The notes beneath the pieces were generated by a model. It did no database searches, was not told the origin of the DNA, and saw only the letters and a list, made by a program, of their open reading frames with translations. Shown here in pieces: positions 9,410-18,558 of a DNA stretch of 64,000 nt. The stretch spans positions 1-64,000 of the forward strand of contig NZ_JAIVEM010000088.1 in NCBI RefSeq assembly GCF_020404765.1, written 5' to 3'. The position numbers were made by a program, and so were the translations under genes. Origin of the DNA: Paenibacillus sp. BJ-4. GTDB lineage: Bacteria > Bacillota > Bacilli > Paenibacillales > Paenibacillaceae. Numbering within the stretch: the first letter of the stretch is position 1; each line of letters opens with the position of its first letter.

Positions 9410-10354
9410 TTAATTACCTTTCCACGGGTTAACCATTATTGGGATGTAGTCCCGCGATGCGAGGTCAAAACCAATGTACTCAATGTCTTGCAGCTTAAAG
9501 GTTTTATAATCCTTGTTCCCATAAAGGTTAGCGTCAGCGTACGAATATATTTTGTAATAGAGCATCTTTGTACCGTCTCCATTGTCTTGCGTCATTTCTT
9601 CTAGTGCAGGACGAAGGCGTACATCCTTGTTTTTAGTCAAGTAAAAAAGGCTGCCTGCTGTAGACTTCGTTTTGGCCCGCACTTTCAGGTATGGAACACC
9701 CTTTGGAGACGTATACGGCTCGACAGAGTAAATATCGTGCAGTAACTTTATAGGTAAGTCAGACTGTTTAAAGAGCACTACCTTTTCATACGGCTTACCT
9801 GTAATATCGTTGATGAGATTGGGAATAGTGTTAATCGCCTTTTTATACGGCTCAATACTCACCGCCTGATGCCCCGTATCCTCGAGCGCAGCGATTTCCT
9901 TCTTCCCGATCCAGACCCAGCGGCTGATCTTATCCCACTCCACCGTCTGGCCCAAGCCCTCACTTACTAACCGGAGCGGCACAAAAGTGCGGTTCTGCTT
10001 CAAAATAATCTTCGTTTCGTATGTTTTGGTTTGTCCGTCCACCGTGGCGGTGTTTTGTCCGACCGTCATGCTAACGGCATGTGCATCATTTTTGATCGAC
10101 ACAGCCAATTGACCGCCTGTTTTTTCCCACCCAACCTTGGCCCCCAAGGCTTCGGATACAAAACGAATAGGAACCATCACGTAATCGTTACTATCCTGAA
10201 AGGGTTTAGCATCCGGGAACTGTATCTTTTTCGCATTTAACAAGACCTCAATCGGTTGGGAGCTGCTTGCCGCCTCCGTTCTTGGAATTGTACTTGTCGC
10301 GCCCCATAGCAACGTAACTGCGGTCAAACTCAACATCCATTTTTTTATACTCAT
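9410..10354 (-). CDS. copper amine oxidase N-terminal domain protein
   Basis: The 314-residue exported protein carries a signal peptide (MLSLTAVTLLWGATSTIPRTEAA). One or two copies of the CuAO-N fold follow, at about 30-160: IEVLLNAKKIQF, YVMVPIRFVSEALGAKVGW, RTFVPLRLVSEGLGQTVEWD. Despite the name, this domain is non-catalytic and in Paenibacillus commonly serves as a cell-wall or substrate-binding module. The C-terminal 150 residues match nothing I know. It is the first gene of a two-gene operon with the large secreted protein downstream. Confidence 0.8.
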   Translation of the reverse strand: MSIKKWMLSLTAVTLLWGATSTIPRTEAASSSQPIEVLLNAKKIQFPDAKPFQDSNDYVMVPIRFVSEALGAKVGWEKTGGQLAVSIKNDAHAVSMTVGQNTATVDGQTKTYETKIILKQNRTFVPLRLVSEGLGQTVEWDKISRWVWIGKKEIAALEDTGHQAVSIEPYKKAINTIPNLINDITGKPYEKVVLFKQSDLPIKLLHDIYSVEPYTSPKGVPYLKVRAKTKSTAGSLFYLTKNKDVRLRPALEEMTQDNGDGTKMLYYKIYSYADANLYGNKDYKTFKLQDIEYIGFDLASRDYIPIMVNPWKGN

Positions 10355-10460
10355 CTCTTTATCCCCTTTGTCTGCTAGTACTCTAAAGTATGTATATCAA
10401 CCTTACTCTCATAAACTTATTGCACCCCCACTTTCGGAAAATACTGGATACAACTTATAT

Positions 10461-10497
10461 ATTATATGGTTTCCTTATTACAAAATCTATAAGGAAA
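10461..10497 (-). promoter_or_regulatory. possible promoter with operator-like inverted repeat
   Basis: On the minus strand TATAAT occupies 10466-10461. Just upstream lies a perfect 9-bp inverted repeat, TTTCCTTAT (10470-10478) and ATAAGGAAA (10489-10497), spacer 10. A -35 at 17-base spacing would be TAGATT, in the middle of the dyad. This fits a repressor-controlled promoter for the CuAO-N operon starting at 10354, but the -35 is poor and the site is a prediction only. The rest of 10355-10600 shows no coding potential. Confidence 0.3.
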
Positions 10498-10600
10498 ACT
10501 TCTAACATATAGACATTCTAAAAAAAGCCATCCCAATCTCTATCGCCGAACTCGAAAAAGTGAATACAAAACGGAGTAGGCGAAATGGTACTAAATCAAC

Positions 10601-10641
10601 AAAAAAGGGCTGCCTCTCCCCAGTTAAGGAAGAAACAGCCC
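10601..10641 (-). terminator. terminator of the GH127 gene
   Basis: GGGCTG (10607-10612) pairs with CAGCCC (10636-10641), with a partly paired interior, and is flanked by AAAAAA at 10601-10606. On the minus strand this is a stem followed by a U-run. It lies about 160 bases past the GH127 stop, and the space between (10642-10798) has no visible gene. Confidence 0.6.
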
Positions 10642-10798
10642 GTGTGCTTCACGCGCAAACGACTATGAATAAATCAGTTCATCACATCATTGTTCCAACA
10701 TCATCCAATATTTCTTACATCATAAATCATAATCTATTAAAAATCAAACGTTACTTTTACTCACAAAGCATCTTAAAGGGCATCCATCCGCTATCACC

Positions 10799-13108
10799 CT
10801 AGTTACCCGCCTGATAGAGCTGCTCATACACCTCTTTATTAACCATTCTAAGCCCAAACAATCTGCGAACACGCTGTCCCGGCTTGGCCTTAAAGGTCAC
10901 TGTCGCTATGTCCTTACCCTCCAAATATGCAGCCGGAATGGCGGCATTTACGTTGTAAAACTTATCGGCCTCATCAAAGCCTTCACTAAAATGCTCAAGG
11001 AGATGACCATTAATCAAAATGTCAAAACCGCAGTTTGGCATTTCCAATGTAGCCGTGTAGGTGATAACGAGCAGCATTGGAGCAGTCAGATCTGTTTGCA
11101 AATCCAAAGAGAACCAGCCGTCAATGCCCGCATTTCGGTAAGGTCGGTTGTTGACATATCCGGTGCGGGTGGAAGCATCCCCCTGAAAGTTATGATCCCG
11201 CTCCGGCTGCATTTCTCCAGGCTGGGCAAAGTCAATCGTACACTGCTCCAGAATCGCCAGCTTTTCGCGTGCCGCTGTGTATTCCTTTTCTGCCTCCTGC
11301 CACGTCTCCTTCGTAAAGATGTCCCAATATACCGAGTAAGTACAGTCATGCACTTTATATAGAGGAGACAATTCCACGTCCCGGGGATACCCGGCATTCA
11401 AGGTGTGGAACGTATTCGTTTTGCCCTCCACTGGCTGTATCCAGGCATCCAGCTCTCCCGACTCAGGTATGAATACCGGTGTGTACAGGAAATCCTTGGC
11501 TTTAGGATCTTCTAAGGGTCCGAGGTCGCCCGCCAGCACCAGTGGTCCATACATGACGGCCGCTCGGTCCGGGTTATCCGGCATCGGCTCCAGTCTCAGC
11601 GACATTGGAAGCTCCACCTCGACAATATCACCGTCTATCCACGTTCTAGCAATAGATACGAAGCTGCCCGGTTCTGACACGACTGCTTGTTCCTTGCCAT
11701 TTACACGGATAGTCATCCCTTTTTCAGCCCAATAAGGATAGCGGATGAGCAGCATAAATGGTGCAGGTTGATCGCATTGAATTTCCAGCTTGGTATGATC
11801 CGTGTCCGGATAGGAGGTGGTTTGTTTTAACGTAACCCCTGCTTCTTGCCATTTCAATGTCGAAGCGATGAATTGATTGACATATAGCTTATTGTGATCG
11901 TGAAAATAAATGCCGCTGCCGTAGCTTGCATGGTTTTCCATTCCTGTGCCGACGCAGCACGTAAAATCATCAAATTTGCTTTCAAAATGCTTGTGTCCGC
12001 CCATAGCCAGCGACAGAAAATACGTTACACCCCCGTGAACCGGGTCCTGCGAGGCCAAAATATGATTAAACAGAGCCCGTTCATAAAAGTCCGCCTCCCT
12101 GGCGGATACATTCCATTGGAAGAGATGGTTGGTCAGCTTAAGCATATTATAGGTGTTGCACGTCTCCGTCGTATGCGGCCCGATACGATCATTCAAGCCA
12201 TCCGGTGCTCCAAAATATTCTCCAAAGCTGTTGCCGCCAATGACATACGAATGATGATCCACCACCCGTTCCCAAAAAAACTCCACCGTCGCCCGGCGCT
12301 TCGTATCATTGGTCAGCTCATACTCCTTGGCAAGTCCGATCAGCTTGGGAATTTGCGTATTAGCATGAATGCCCTGCAGGCAATCTTCCTGTGAGCTAAG
12401 CGGGTCGAGCACCAGCTTGTGCCAGAAGCATTCAGCCAGCCGCAGGTAGCCTTCTTCCCCGGTATCCGCATACAAATCCGCCAATACCTCGTTCATACCC
12501 CCATATTCGCAAAACATCATCTGCTGCATCTGCTCATCACTCATCGGCTTCAAAATACTTTCAAGCCAGTCTGCCAGCTTACGTTCTACCACCAATGCCT
12601 TGTTACAGCCAGTCAAATGGTACGCATCACGCAAACCGGCGAACAGCTTGTGAAGTGTATACAGTGGAGCCCATGCACCGTTCAGATCAAAGCCCTTGGA
12701 ACGAATATCTCCAGCAGACACCTCTTCAAAAAGCTCCTTCCCTCCCGGAATACCGGATACATATCCGTCCCCATGGGCCTCTTGGCAAACCTCCAGCTCA
12801 TCCGTAATGTAATGTGCGATTTCTTTAAAGCGTTCATCGCCCGTCGAAGCATACATCATAGAGCAGGCGGACAAATAATGTCCCAGGGTATGACCGGAAA
12901 TAGACATGGCTTCCCAGCCTTCATATTGAGGCGCTTTGGGCGTAAGCCCGGCATATTCCCGAAAACGCGCCAGCAGGCGGTCAGGTTGAAGCTCCAACAG
13001 ATAGGATCGGTTCAGCTCCATCGCCTGTTTGAAGGGACCATCAGCCAATGCCACCTCGTTCAGTGCGAACGGTCTTGCTTTCATATGGGCTTTTGCTTTA
13101 AGCGTCAT
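10799..13108 (-). CDS. GH127 beta-L-arabinofuranosidase
   Basis: The 769-residue enzyme belongs to the DUF1680/GH127 family, which releases beta-L-arabinofuranose from arabinooligosaccharides such as those on hydroxyproline-rich plant glycoproteins. The zinc-thiolate active site is visible: Glu315 and Cys317 in TTETCNTYN, and the pair Cys384-Cys385 in CCVGTGMENH, of which the first is the nucleophile in the characterised Bifidobacterium enzyme. An (alpha/alpha)6 barrel is followed by beta domains. No signal peptide is present, so it acts in the cytoplasm. The ATG at 13108 has AAAGGAGG nine bases upstream, so a longer in-frame start at 13168 is rejected. It lies just downstream of the hydroxyproline operon, and the substrate connection is suggestive. 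Confidence 0.85.
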   Translation of the reverse strand: MTLKAKAHMKARPFALNEVALADGPFKQAMELNRSYLLELQPDRLLARFREYAGLTPKAPQYEGWEAMSISGHTLGHYLSACSMMYASTGDERFKEIAHYITDELEVCQEAHGDGYVSGIPGGKELFEEVSAGDIRSKGFDLNGAWAPLYTLHKLFAGLRDAYHLTGCNKALVVERKLADWLESILKPMSDEQMQQMMFCEYGGMNEVLADLYADTGEEGYLRLAECFWHKLVLDPLSSQEDCLQGIHANTQIPKLIGLAKEYELTNDTKRRATVEFFWERVVDHHSYVIGGNSFGEYFGAPDGLNDRIGPHTTETCNTYNMLKLTNHLFQWNVSAREADFYERALFNHILASQDPVHGGVTYFLSLAMGGHKHFESKFDDFTCCVGTGMENHASYGSGIYFHDHNKLYVNQFIASTLKWQEAGVTLKQTTSYPDTDHTKLEIQCDQPAPFMLLIRYPYWAEKGMTIRVNGKEQAVVSEPGSFVSIARTWIDGDIVEVELPMSLRLEPMPDNPDRAAVMYGPLVLAGDLGPLEDPKAKDFLYTPVFIPESGELDAWIQPVEGKTNTFHTLNAGYPRDVELSPLYKVHDCTYSVYWDIFTKETWQEAEKEYTAAREKLAILEQCTIDFAQPGEMQPERDHNFQGDASTRTGYVNNRPYRNAGIDGWFSLDLQTDLTAPMLLVITYTATLEMPNCGFDILINGHLLEHFSEGFDEADKFYNVNAAIPAAYLEGKDIATVTFKAKPGQRVRRLFGLRMVNKEVYEQLYQAGN

Positions 13109-13177
13109 CTTCCGTGCCTCCTTTAAGGCGAGTTTGGGGTGTAAAAAAAGAAAGCGCATATCAGGCATAACAAGCGA

Positions 13178-14401
13178 TTATACACCGCTGCCGCAGGTTT
13201 GCTCCCACTGCTGGTACAGCTGCGTTCTCGCCTCTGTAATGCCGGGGTGAAACTGAATCAGCGCGTGCTTCCGTGTAAAATGGACCTCACGGATCGCCTC
13301 CTGTACCCGCTGTTCCCCGCCTGCTCCGCCGAGTCCGACGGCATGGAGCATGGACGCGGCGGCTAATCGGCCTTGGGCCATGGCGACCAGTCCGCTTTCG
13401 ATGCCGGTAATATTGCCGGCAACGTACAGCCCTTTGAGCGAGGTTTCCATTCGCTCACCATGCAGTGGAACATGCCCGCCCAGCTCCGGGCTGTACACGA
13501 ATTTGCACCCGGCTACCGCCGCCAGCTCAGCAAGCGGATACAGTCCGCCGCTCAACGCCACGAAGTCGGCGGGTTCGACGCGCTCGCTGCCGGGAATCGG
13601 TGAGCCGTCCGGTTTCACGTGGACCAGGGTCACGGATTCGACCCGGTCCTGCCCGTTGACGGATAGCACGGCCGTCCGCAAACGGATCGGGATATCCCAC
13701 AGGCGGAAGCCTCTGTGCGGATAGCAACGCGCGATGAGACCCTCCATCCGCAGCGCCGCTGCCAGCTTGCCGCCGGCGCGCATCCAGGCGGCCGGGGCCA
13801 GCCCCGACAGCTGAAGCAGCAGCTTCGCGGAGGCTGTCGGATCTGCTGCCGCGCCAGCCAGCGGATTGACGCAAGGCAGTGTAATCGCCGCCACGTTCAC
13901 CCCGGCGACGGACAGCTCACGGGCAATCGCCATGGACAAGACGTTCATGCCTACAATGATGCCGCGTTCCCCCGGCTTCACATAATGGACGTTGGTCATC
14001 ACCTGCGCGGCTCCGATGGACATCACGCCCGGCAGCGTCCACCCGTCCAGCGGAACGGGAATTTCGGCGGCTCCGGTCGCGAGCAATACGTAGTCGGCAA
14101 TGAATAATCCACAGGAAGTGGAAATTTCCCACGTTTTCGTATACTCCATGCCATGCACCGACACGCCGCAGCGAATGTCTACCCCAAGCTGTCTGCAACG
14201 GGTGATGAGTTCATCCGAAACCTGTTTTCCAACCCACCAGCCTTCGCTACCTTCCTCATGATATTGTCCGGGCATTCGTCCGCCCGGCTCAGTAAACTCA
14301 TCCAGGACCGTGACCGGTAAGCCTTGTTCAGCTGCTGAAGCCGCTGCTGACAACCCGGCGGGACCTGCACCAATGACGATAAGATGCGCCATTTTATTCA
14401 T
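13178..14401 (-). CDS. FAD/NAD-binding dehydrogenase subunit (D-hydroxyproline dehydrogenase alpha-like)
   Basis: A 407-residue flavoprotein related to HcnB and opine-oxidase A subunits. It begins with the dinucleotide-binding motif VIGAGPAGLSAAASA (residues 7-21) and has a second nucleotide site (GIIVGMNVLSMAIA, about 145). C-terminal VAGNITGIESGLVAMAQGR closes the FAD fold. Together with the two [2Fe-2S] proteins directly upstream it would form the heteromeric dehydrogenase that oxidises cis-4-hydroxy-D-proline, as described for Pseudomonas LhpBEF. Function is assigned from the operon. Its start overlaps the preceding gene by 4 bases. Bases 13.3-14.1 kb are much richer in GC than flanking genes. 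Confidence 0.75.
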   Translation of the reverse strand: MNKMAHLIVIGAGPAGLSAAASAAEQGLPVTVLDEFTEPGGRMPGQYHEEGSEGWWVGKQVSDELITRCRQLGVDIRCGVSVHGMEYTKTWEISTSCGLFIADYVLLATGAAEIPVPLDGWTLPGVMSIGAAQVMTNVHYVKPGERGIIVGMNVLSMAIARELSVAGVNVAAITLPCVNPLAGAAADPTASAKLLLQLSGLAPAAWMRAGGKLAAALRMEGLIARCYPHRGFRLWDIPIRLRTAVLSVNGQDRVESVTLVHVKPDGSPIPGSERVEPADFVALSGGLYPLAELAAVAGCKFVYSPELGGHVPLHGERMETSLKGLYVAGNITGIESGLVAMAQGRLAAASMLHAVGLGGAGGEQRVQEAIREVHFTRKHALIQFHPGITEARTQLYQQWEQTCGSGV

Positions 14402-14733
14402 GTCACGATTCTCCCTGTAATTTTATTCGAAAGCTGGCGGCCTGTTTCTACGATCATGCCTTCCTCCAGCCGGGTCAGACAGGAGCGGACCGTGCCGAGC
14501 GGATGAACCGTCAGGCGGCATTCGTTACAGTGTCCAATGGCGCAGTATATGCCCCTGGCTGTGCCGGATTCCTCGTGCCTTCTCAGTAAACGAACGCCAC
14601 TTGCCAATAGCGCTGCCGCCAACGGTTCTCCAACCAATCCCTGCATGGGACGACCGTCAAAGACGAAAGACACCTGCCGCCGCTCCGGCTTCGGTCCCAA
14701 AATAGGATGGTTCACAATACGCGCCCGGCTCAT
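14398..14733 (-). CDS. [2Fe-2S]-binding subunit (HcnA-like)
   Basis: The 111-residue protein is a small plant-type ferredoxin-like subunit (Fer2_4). Its cysteine pattern, GIYCAIGHCNECRLTV followed by RSCLTR, supplies the [2Fe-2S] ligands. In HcnABC, opine oxidase and D-hydroxyproline dehydrogenases this subunit passes electrons between flavin sites. It overlaps both neighbours by 4 bases, which implies stoichiometric translation with the FAD subunit. It is cytoplasmic, with no signal peptide. Confidence 0.75.
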   Translation of the reverse strand: MSRARIVNHPILGPKPERRQVSFVFDGRPMQGLVGEPLAAALLASGVRLLRRHEESGTARGIYCAIGHCNECRLTVHPLGTVRSCLTRLEEGMIVETGRQLSNKITGRIVT

Positions 14734-15077
14734 AAGGAACCTCCCTCTGCCAGCTGACCAAACGTCACGGGACGCACCGGAGGTCTTTGCGATAATAGCT
14801 CTGCCTCCCGGCGGGCAGCGGGATATTGATTATAAAACCACGTCTCCACCAGTTGTCGGCATACTCTGCCCTGACACGCCCCCATCGTGACTCGCGTAGC
14901 CATTTTAAGCTGGCGTACCGTCTCGGCTCCCATATGGCAAGCCTGCTCCAGCTGTCCCAGGCTCACCTCTTCGCAGCGACATACAAGCAAGCGACCTGAC
15001 GCACCAGACGCTCCGGATTGCCCGCCCTGTACTTCCGTCTCAATCGTCTCACTTCGTCCCGGCGCCCGCTTACTCAT
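14730..15077 (-). CDS. BFD-like [2Fe-2S] protein
   Basis: The 115-residue protein carries the bacterioferritin-associated-ferredoxin motif: CRC in LLVCRCEEVS (about residues 32-34) and CQGRVC about 33 residues on. In amino-acid dehydrogenases of this type the same domain is often fused to the C-terminus of the FAD alpha subunit; here it is free-standing. It overlaps the dehydrogenase gene upstream by 8 bases and the next gene by 4. It is a probable electron-transfer subunit of the hydroxyproline dehydrogenase. Confidence 0.75.
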   Translation of the reverse strand: MSKRAPGRSETIETEVQGGQSGASGASGRLLVCRCEEVSLGQLEQACHMGAETVRQLKMATRVTMGACQGRVCRQLVETWFYNQYPAARREAELLSQRPPVRPVTFGQLAEGGSL

Positions 15078-16506
15078 AGCTGATTGCGCAGGTTTTAATC
15101 GCTGAATAAAAATCCAGCGCCGCCTGCCCCTGTTCCCGGGTATGTGAGCTGGACTGCTTCAGGCCACCGAATGGAGCCTGGTATTCGACACCCGCTGTCT
15201 CCTGATTAACCCGGACCATGCCGGCGTCCGCTTCATCCAAAAAACGATGAGCCAGCCGCAAATCACGGGTAAACAGTGAAGCACTCAGCCCGTAAATAGA
15301 CGCATTACACAGGCGAATGGCATCCTCAAAGTCGTCCGCCTGTATTAGACCGATCACGGGGCCAAAAATCTCCTCCTGGATCAAGGGATGAGACGAATCC
15401 AGCCCGGCTGCCACCAACGGACGCACAAAATATCCGTGATCCGTCCCGGCGGCGGCCCCGCCCTCGGCTACGATGTCCGCTTCCCGACGGGCCAGCGAAA
15501 CATAGGACATGACCTTTTCGTACTGGCCTGCGGATGCCACAGGTCCGAGATACGCTCCGGGGTCCAGTGCCGGGGCCATCTGGATTTTTTTCACCGTTTG
15601 GCGCAAAGCTTCCGTAAACGTTTCATAGACAGACCGCTCGACGATCACGCGGCTGGTCGCGGTACATTTTTGCCCGGCTGACCGAAAGGCGCCGCTGGCA
15701 ATCATCGCTACCGCCTGCGCTATATCCGCGTCCTTCAGCACAACCGCGGCATTTTTACCGCCCATTTCGGTCTGGTATTTGATATTCCGACGTGCGCACC
15801 GCTCGGCAATGCCGAGACCCGTCTTCGTAGAACCCGTGAAGCTGACTGCATCCAGAGCCGGATGCTCCAGCAGAGCATCGCCAATACGGCTGCCCTGCCC
15901 GACGATGAGATTCAATACGCCGGACGGCAGCTGCACCGCTTCAAACAACTCCGCGACCCGTACTGCGGTTAACGAGGCATGCTCGGCAGGCTTCCAGATG
16001 ACCGTGTTTCCACACAGGAGTGCAGGAGCGATTTTCCACAGCGGAATAGCTACCGGAAAATTCCACGGTGTAATAATAGCCGTTACACCCAGCGGAATAC
16101 GCTTCGTGTATTGAAGCACACCCGGTTCATTCGAAGGAATGACCGTACCGATCGAACGCACACCCTCTGCCGCGTAGTAACGCAGCAGATAAACGCCTCG
16201 CATCACCTCTCCGCGCATCTCGGTAATCGGCTTCCCCATTTCTCGGCTGGCTAGCTCCGCCAAATCGGATAGATTCGCCTCCAGCAGCCCGGCTGCCTTG
16301 AACAGGTAAGCTCCCCGCGCCGCCGGACTTAATGCCGCCCAGCCCAGTTGTGCCAGCCGTGCCGCTTCCCCGGCCTGCGTGATATCGTCCTTATTGGAAA
16401 AATGGACGACTCCCACCTCCTCCTTCAGCATGGAAGGATTGCAAACCACCATTTCTTCGCCAGAAGGACTCAGCCACTCACCGCCAATCCAATTTCGGCT
16501 TTCCAT
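15070..16506 (-). CDS. aldehyde dehydrogenase (2-oxoglutarate semialdehyde dehydrogenase type)
   Basis: The 478-residue NAD(P)-dependent dehydrogenase has the canonical aldehyde-dehydrogenase landmarks: FPVAIPLWKIAPALLCGNTVIWKPAE, the cofactor loop SFTGSTKTGLGI, the general-base region TEMGGKNAA and the catalytic Cys in SAGQKCTATSR. In 4-hydroxyproline breakdown it oxidises 2,5-dioxopentanoate to 2-oxoglutarate, the last step before the TCA cycle; this substrate is inferred from the operon. The ATG at 16506 with GGAGGT seven bases upstream is preferred over the one at 16521. Confidence 0.8.
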   Translation of the reverse strand: MESRNWIGGEWLSPSGEEMVVCNPSMLKEEVGVVHFSNKDDITQAGEAARLAQLGWAALSPAARGAYLFKAAGLLEANLSDLAELASREMGKPITEMRGEVMRGVYLLRYYAAEGVRSIGTVIPSNEPGVLQYTKRIPLGVTAIITPWNFPVAIPLWKIAPALLCGNTVIWKPAEHASLTAVRVAELFEAVQLPSGVLNLIVGQGSRIGDALLEHPALDAVSFTGSTKTGLGIAERCARRNIKYQTEMGGKNAAVVLKDADIAQAVAMIASGAFRSAGQKCTATSRVIVERSVYETFTEALRQTVKKIQMAPALDPGAYLGPVASAGQYEKVMSYVSLARREADIVAEGGAAAGTDHGYFVRPLVAAGLDSSHPLIQEEIFGPVIGLIQADDFEDAIRLCNASIYGLSASLFTRDLRLAHRFLDEADAGMVRVNQETAGVEYQAPFGGLKQSSSHTREQGQAALDFYSAIKTCAISYE

Positions 16507-16521
16507 CGTCTTCACCTCCAT

Positions 16522-17409
16522 TCAGGATGAAACCCCGCTCGGACGAACCGCCATCTCAAAAGCTTCGCGAATACGGTCGTAATCTGCCTGCGGCAGCGCA
16601 AGTCTCGGCGGACGTGTCGGGCCGACCGGAAATCCAGCCAGCTCCATCATATATTTGATGGACTGCACCAGCTGCGGGCTGGCGTCGTAATGGAACAGCG
16701 GCAGCAGTCTGCGATACAACGCGGAAGCTTCCGCCATATTTCCCGCTTGCGCAAGCCGGAACAGCTCTACCCCTTCCTTGGGCAACGCATTAGGAACCCC
16801 CGAAATCCAGCCTGTCGCGCCAAACAATGCTCCCTCCATAGCCAGATTATCCACTCCGACCATGACTTCCAGCTCTGTCTGGTCCAAAATAGCGTGAATA
16901 CGTCGTACATCGCCTGAAAATTCCTTGACTGCTACGATATTTTCAATACGTGACAGGCCTGCAAGTATATCAGGGGTCAGGTCAACCTTGTAATCATGGG
17001 GATTGTTATACGCAATGATCGGCAAGCCCACCTCCGCCAACGCTTCATAATGAGCCGTTACCTCATGGGGCAGCGGATTGTAATTAATGGGTGGCAGCGC
17101 CATGACACCCGCTGCTCCGGCATCCTTGGCATGCTGAACCCAATGCACCGCCTGCCTGGTGGATGGAGCCGCCGAGCCGACAACGACCGGGACACGCCCC
17201 GCCGCAGCATCAATCACCGTATGCACAACCTGTGACCGTTCTTCCGGGGATAAAGCTGCATACTCTCCCAGTGATCCCGTGGGAACCAATCCACTAATGC
17301 CGTTCGCAATCAGATGCTCGCACAGCTCAGTCAGACGCTTGTAGTCGACCTCCAGCTCTGCCGTGAACGGTGTAACCAGCGCCACATATACACCTTCAAA
17401 ACGCGCCAT
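16522..17409 (-). CDS. DapA-family 1-pyrroline-4-hydroxy-2-carboxylate deaminase
   Basis: The 295-residue protein is a class I aldolase-fold lyase of the DHDPS/NAL family. PTGSLGEYAAL corresponds to the GTTGE loop, the tyrosine is in PIIAYNNPHDY and the Schiff-base lysine in NIVAVKEFSGD. In hydroxyproline operons this member deaminates and dehydrates 1-pyrroline-4-hydroxy-2-carboxylate to 2,5-dioxopentanoate. A housekeeping dapA is unlikely because the gene is bracketed by an epimerase and a semialdehyde dehydrogenase. The ATG at 17409, behind AAAGGA, gives the usual family length; an upstream start at 17436 would add nine atypical residues. Confidence 0.8.
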   Translation of the reverse strand: MARFEGVYVALVTPFTAELEVDYKRLTELCEHLIANGISGLVPTGSLGEYAALSPEERSQVVHTVIDAAAGRVPVVVGSAAPSTRQAVHWVQHAKDAGAAGVMALPPINYNPLPHEVTAHYEALAEVGLPIIAYNNPHDYKVDLTPDILAGLSRIENIVAVKEFSGDVRRIHAILDQTELEVMVGVDNLAMEGALFGATGWISGVPNALPKEGVELFRLAQAGNMAEASALYRRLLPLFHYDASPQLVQSIKYMMELAGFPVGPTRPPRLALPQADYDRIREAFEMAVRPSGVSS

Positions 17410-17520
17410 ATGCTCACCAATCCTTTCTTCTTCCACCCGTTTTTTACAAACTGAATATCGAATAGTTACACCGGCCTTTTACATCATTCAATTTCCCAAC
17501 GCTATACTTCACCGCTATAC

Positions 17521-18558
17521 TCACATCAGTAAAAATCCTTCTCTCAGCGGGTCCTCCGGATCAAGCACAAATTGATGATGTCCTGTTACCCAAGCAGAGC
17601 CTGTAATTTGCGGAATCACCGCCGGATAAGGTCCTACCTGCGTCTCGCCTACAATTTCGGCCCGAAACATGGAGCCTGTAATGCTTTCATGCACAAAAGG
17701 CTCATTCAAGCCCAGCCTTCCCTTGGCATGCAGCACTGCCACCTTGGCCGAGGTCCCTGTACCACAGGGCGAACGGTCGATACCTCCCGGCGGGATGACA
17801 ACTACATTGCGGCAATCGGCCTGTGGAGCCACGGGTTCCCCGTAAAATTCAATATGTGTCAGTCCCCGGATGACCGAATTCTCAGGATGCACTACCTCAA
17901 TAGCAGTATTTACCGCCTCCCGAATCCGCACTGCCGTCCGTACAATCTCTGCCCCATTGCTCTGCTCCAGCAACAGACCGATAGAAGCCGCCTCAATAAT
18001 GCCGTAAAAATTGCCTCCATATGCAATATCCAGTATGACTTGACCGATACCCTCTACCTGTACCTCCACCTTACGGGCATACACGAAGGAAGGGATATTC
18101 GTGAATGTCACCTGTCGCACCTGGCCCGCATCTACTTCCAGCCACACTTGAACCGGACCTGCCGGAGTATCCAGCACTATAGCTTTTGTCTCCGCAGCTA
18201 TCAATCCGCCTTCCATCAGCGCTGTGCATACTCCAATCGTATCGTGGCCGCACATCGGTAAATAGCCGCCTGTCTCTATGAAAACCACACCGATATCAGC
18301 ATCTGGATGGCAAGGCTCTGTTAAAATACAGCCCGACATGACCTCATGTCCCCGCGGTTCGAACATCAGCAGACGGCGAAAAGCATCATGATGCTCTGCC
18401 ATGTAAGTCATCTTTTCCAACATCGTATGACCTACCAGCTTTGGTGCGCCGTGAATGACCGTCCGCGTCGGATTTCCTCCGGTGTGGGTATCAATCGTTG
18501 TAATCTTGCTTGATATAGCAGTCTTGCCTGATATCGTAGTCTTGCCTGGTACACTCAT
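17521..18558 (-). CDS. 4-hydroxyproline 2-epimerase / proline racemase family
   Basis: The 345-residue enzyme inverts C2 of trans-4-hydroxy-L-proline to cis-4-hydroxy-D-proline, the entry step of the pathway. Both catalytic cysteines are present, in MCGHDTIG and SPCGTGTS; the related trans-3-hydroxyproline dehydratases have Thr at the second position, so racemase/epimerase activity is likely. The N-terminus carries three near-copies of a six-residue unit (GKTTIS, GKTAIS, SKITTI) before the usual family start ITTIDTHTGGNPTR. The start ATG overlaps the stop of the upstream oxidase gene by 4 bases. About 110 bases separate it from the DapA-like gene. Confidence 0.85.
   Translation of the reverse strand: MSVPGKTTISGKTAISSKITTIDTHTGGNPTRTVIHGAPKLVGHTMLEKMTYMAEHHDAFRRLLMFEPRGHEVMSGCILTEPCHPDADIGVVFIETGGYLPMCGHDTIGVCTALMEGGLIAAETKAIVLDTPAGPVQVWLEVDAGQVRQVTFTNIPSFVYARKVEVQVEGIGQVILDIAYGGNFYGIIEAASIGLLLEQSNGAEIVRTAVRIREAVNTAIEVVHPENSVIRGLTHIEFYGEPVAPQADCRNVVVIPPGGIDRSPCGTGTSAKVAVLHAKGRLGLNEPFVHESITGSMFRAEIVGETQVGPYPAVIPQITGSAWVTGHHQFVLDPEDPLREGFLLM
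18493..18546 (-). repeat. in-frame 18-bp tandem repeat (3 units) at the epimerase N-terminus
   Basis: Three consecutive 18-base units lie on the minus strand at 18546-18529, 18528-18511 and 18510-18493. The first two differ at two or three positions (GGCAAGACTACGATATCA, then GGCAAGACTGCTATATCA). The third is more diverged and runs into conserved family sequence. Unit length is a multiple of three, so copy-number change would keep the frame. Confidence 0.7.

Noticed and set aside
12419-13126. A 235-codon plus-strand open frame
   Set aside because: Antisense to the GH127 gene, with no ribosome binding site and no recognisable domain.
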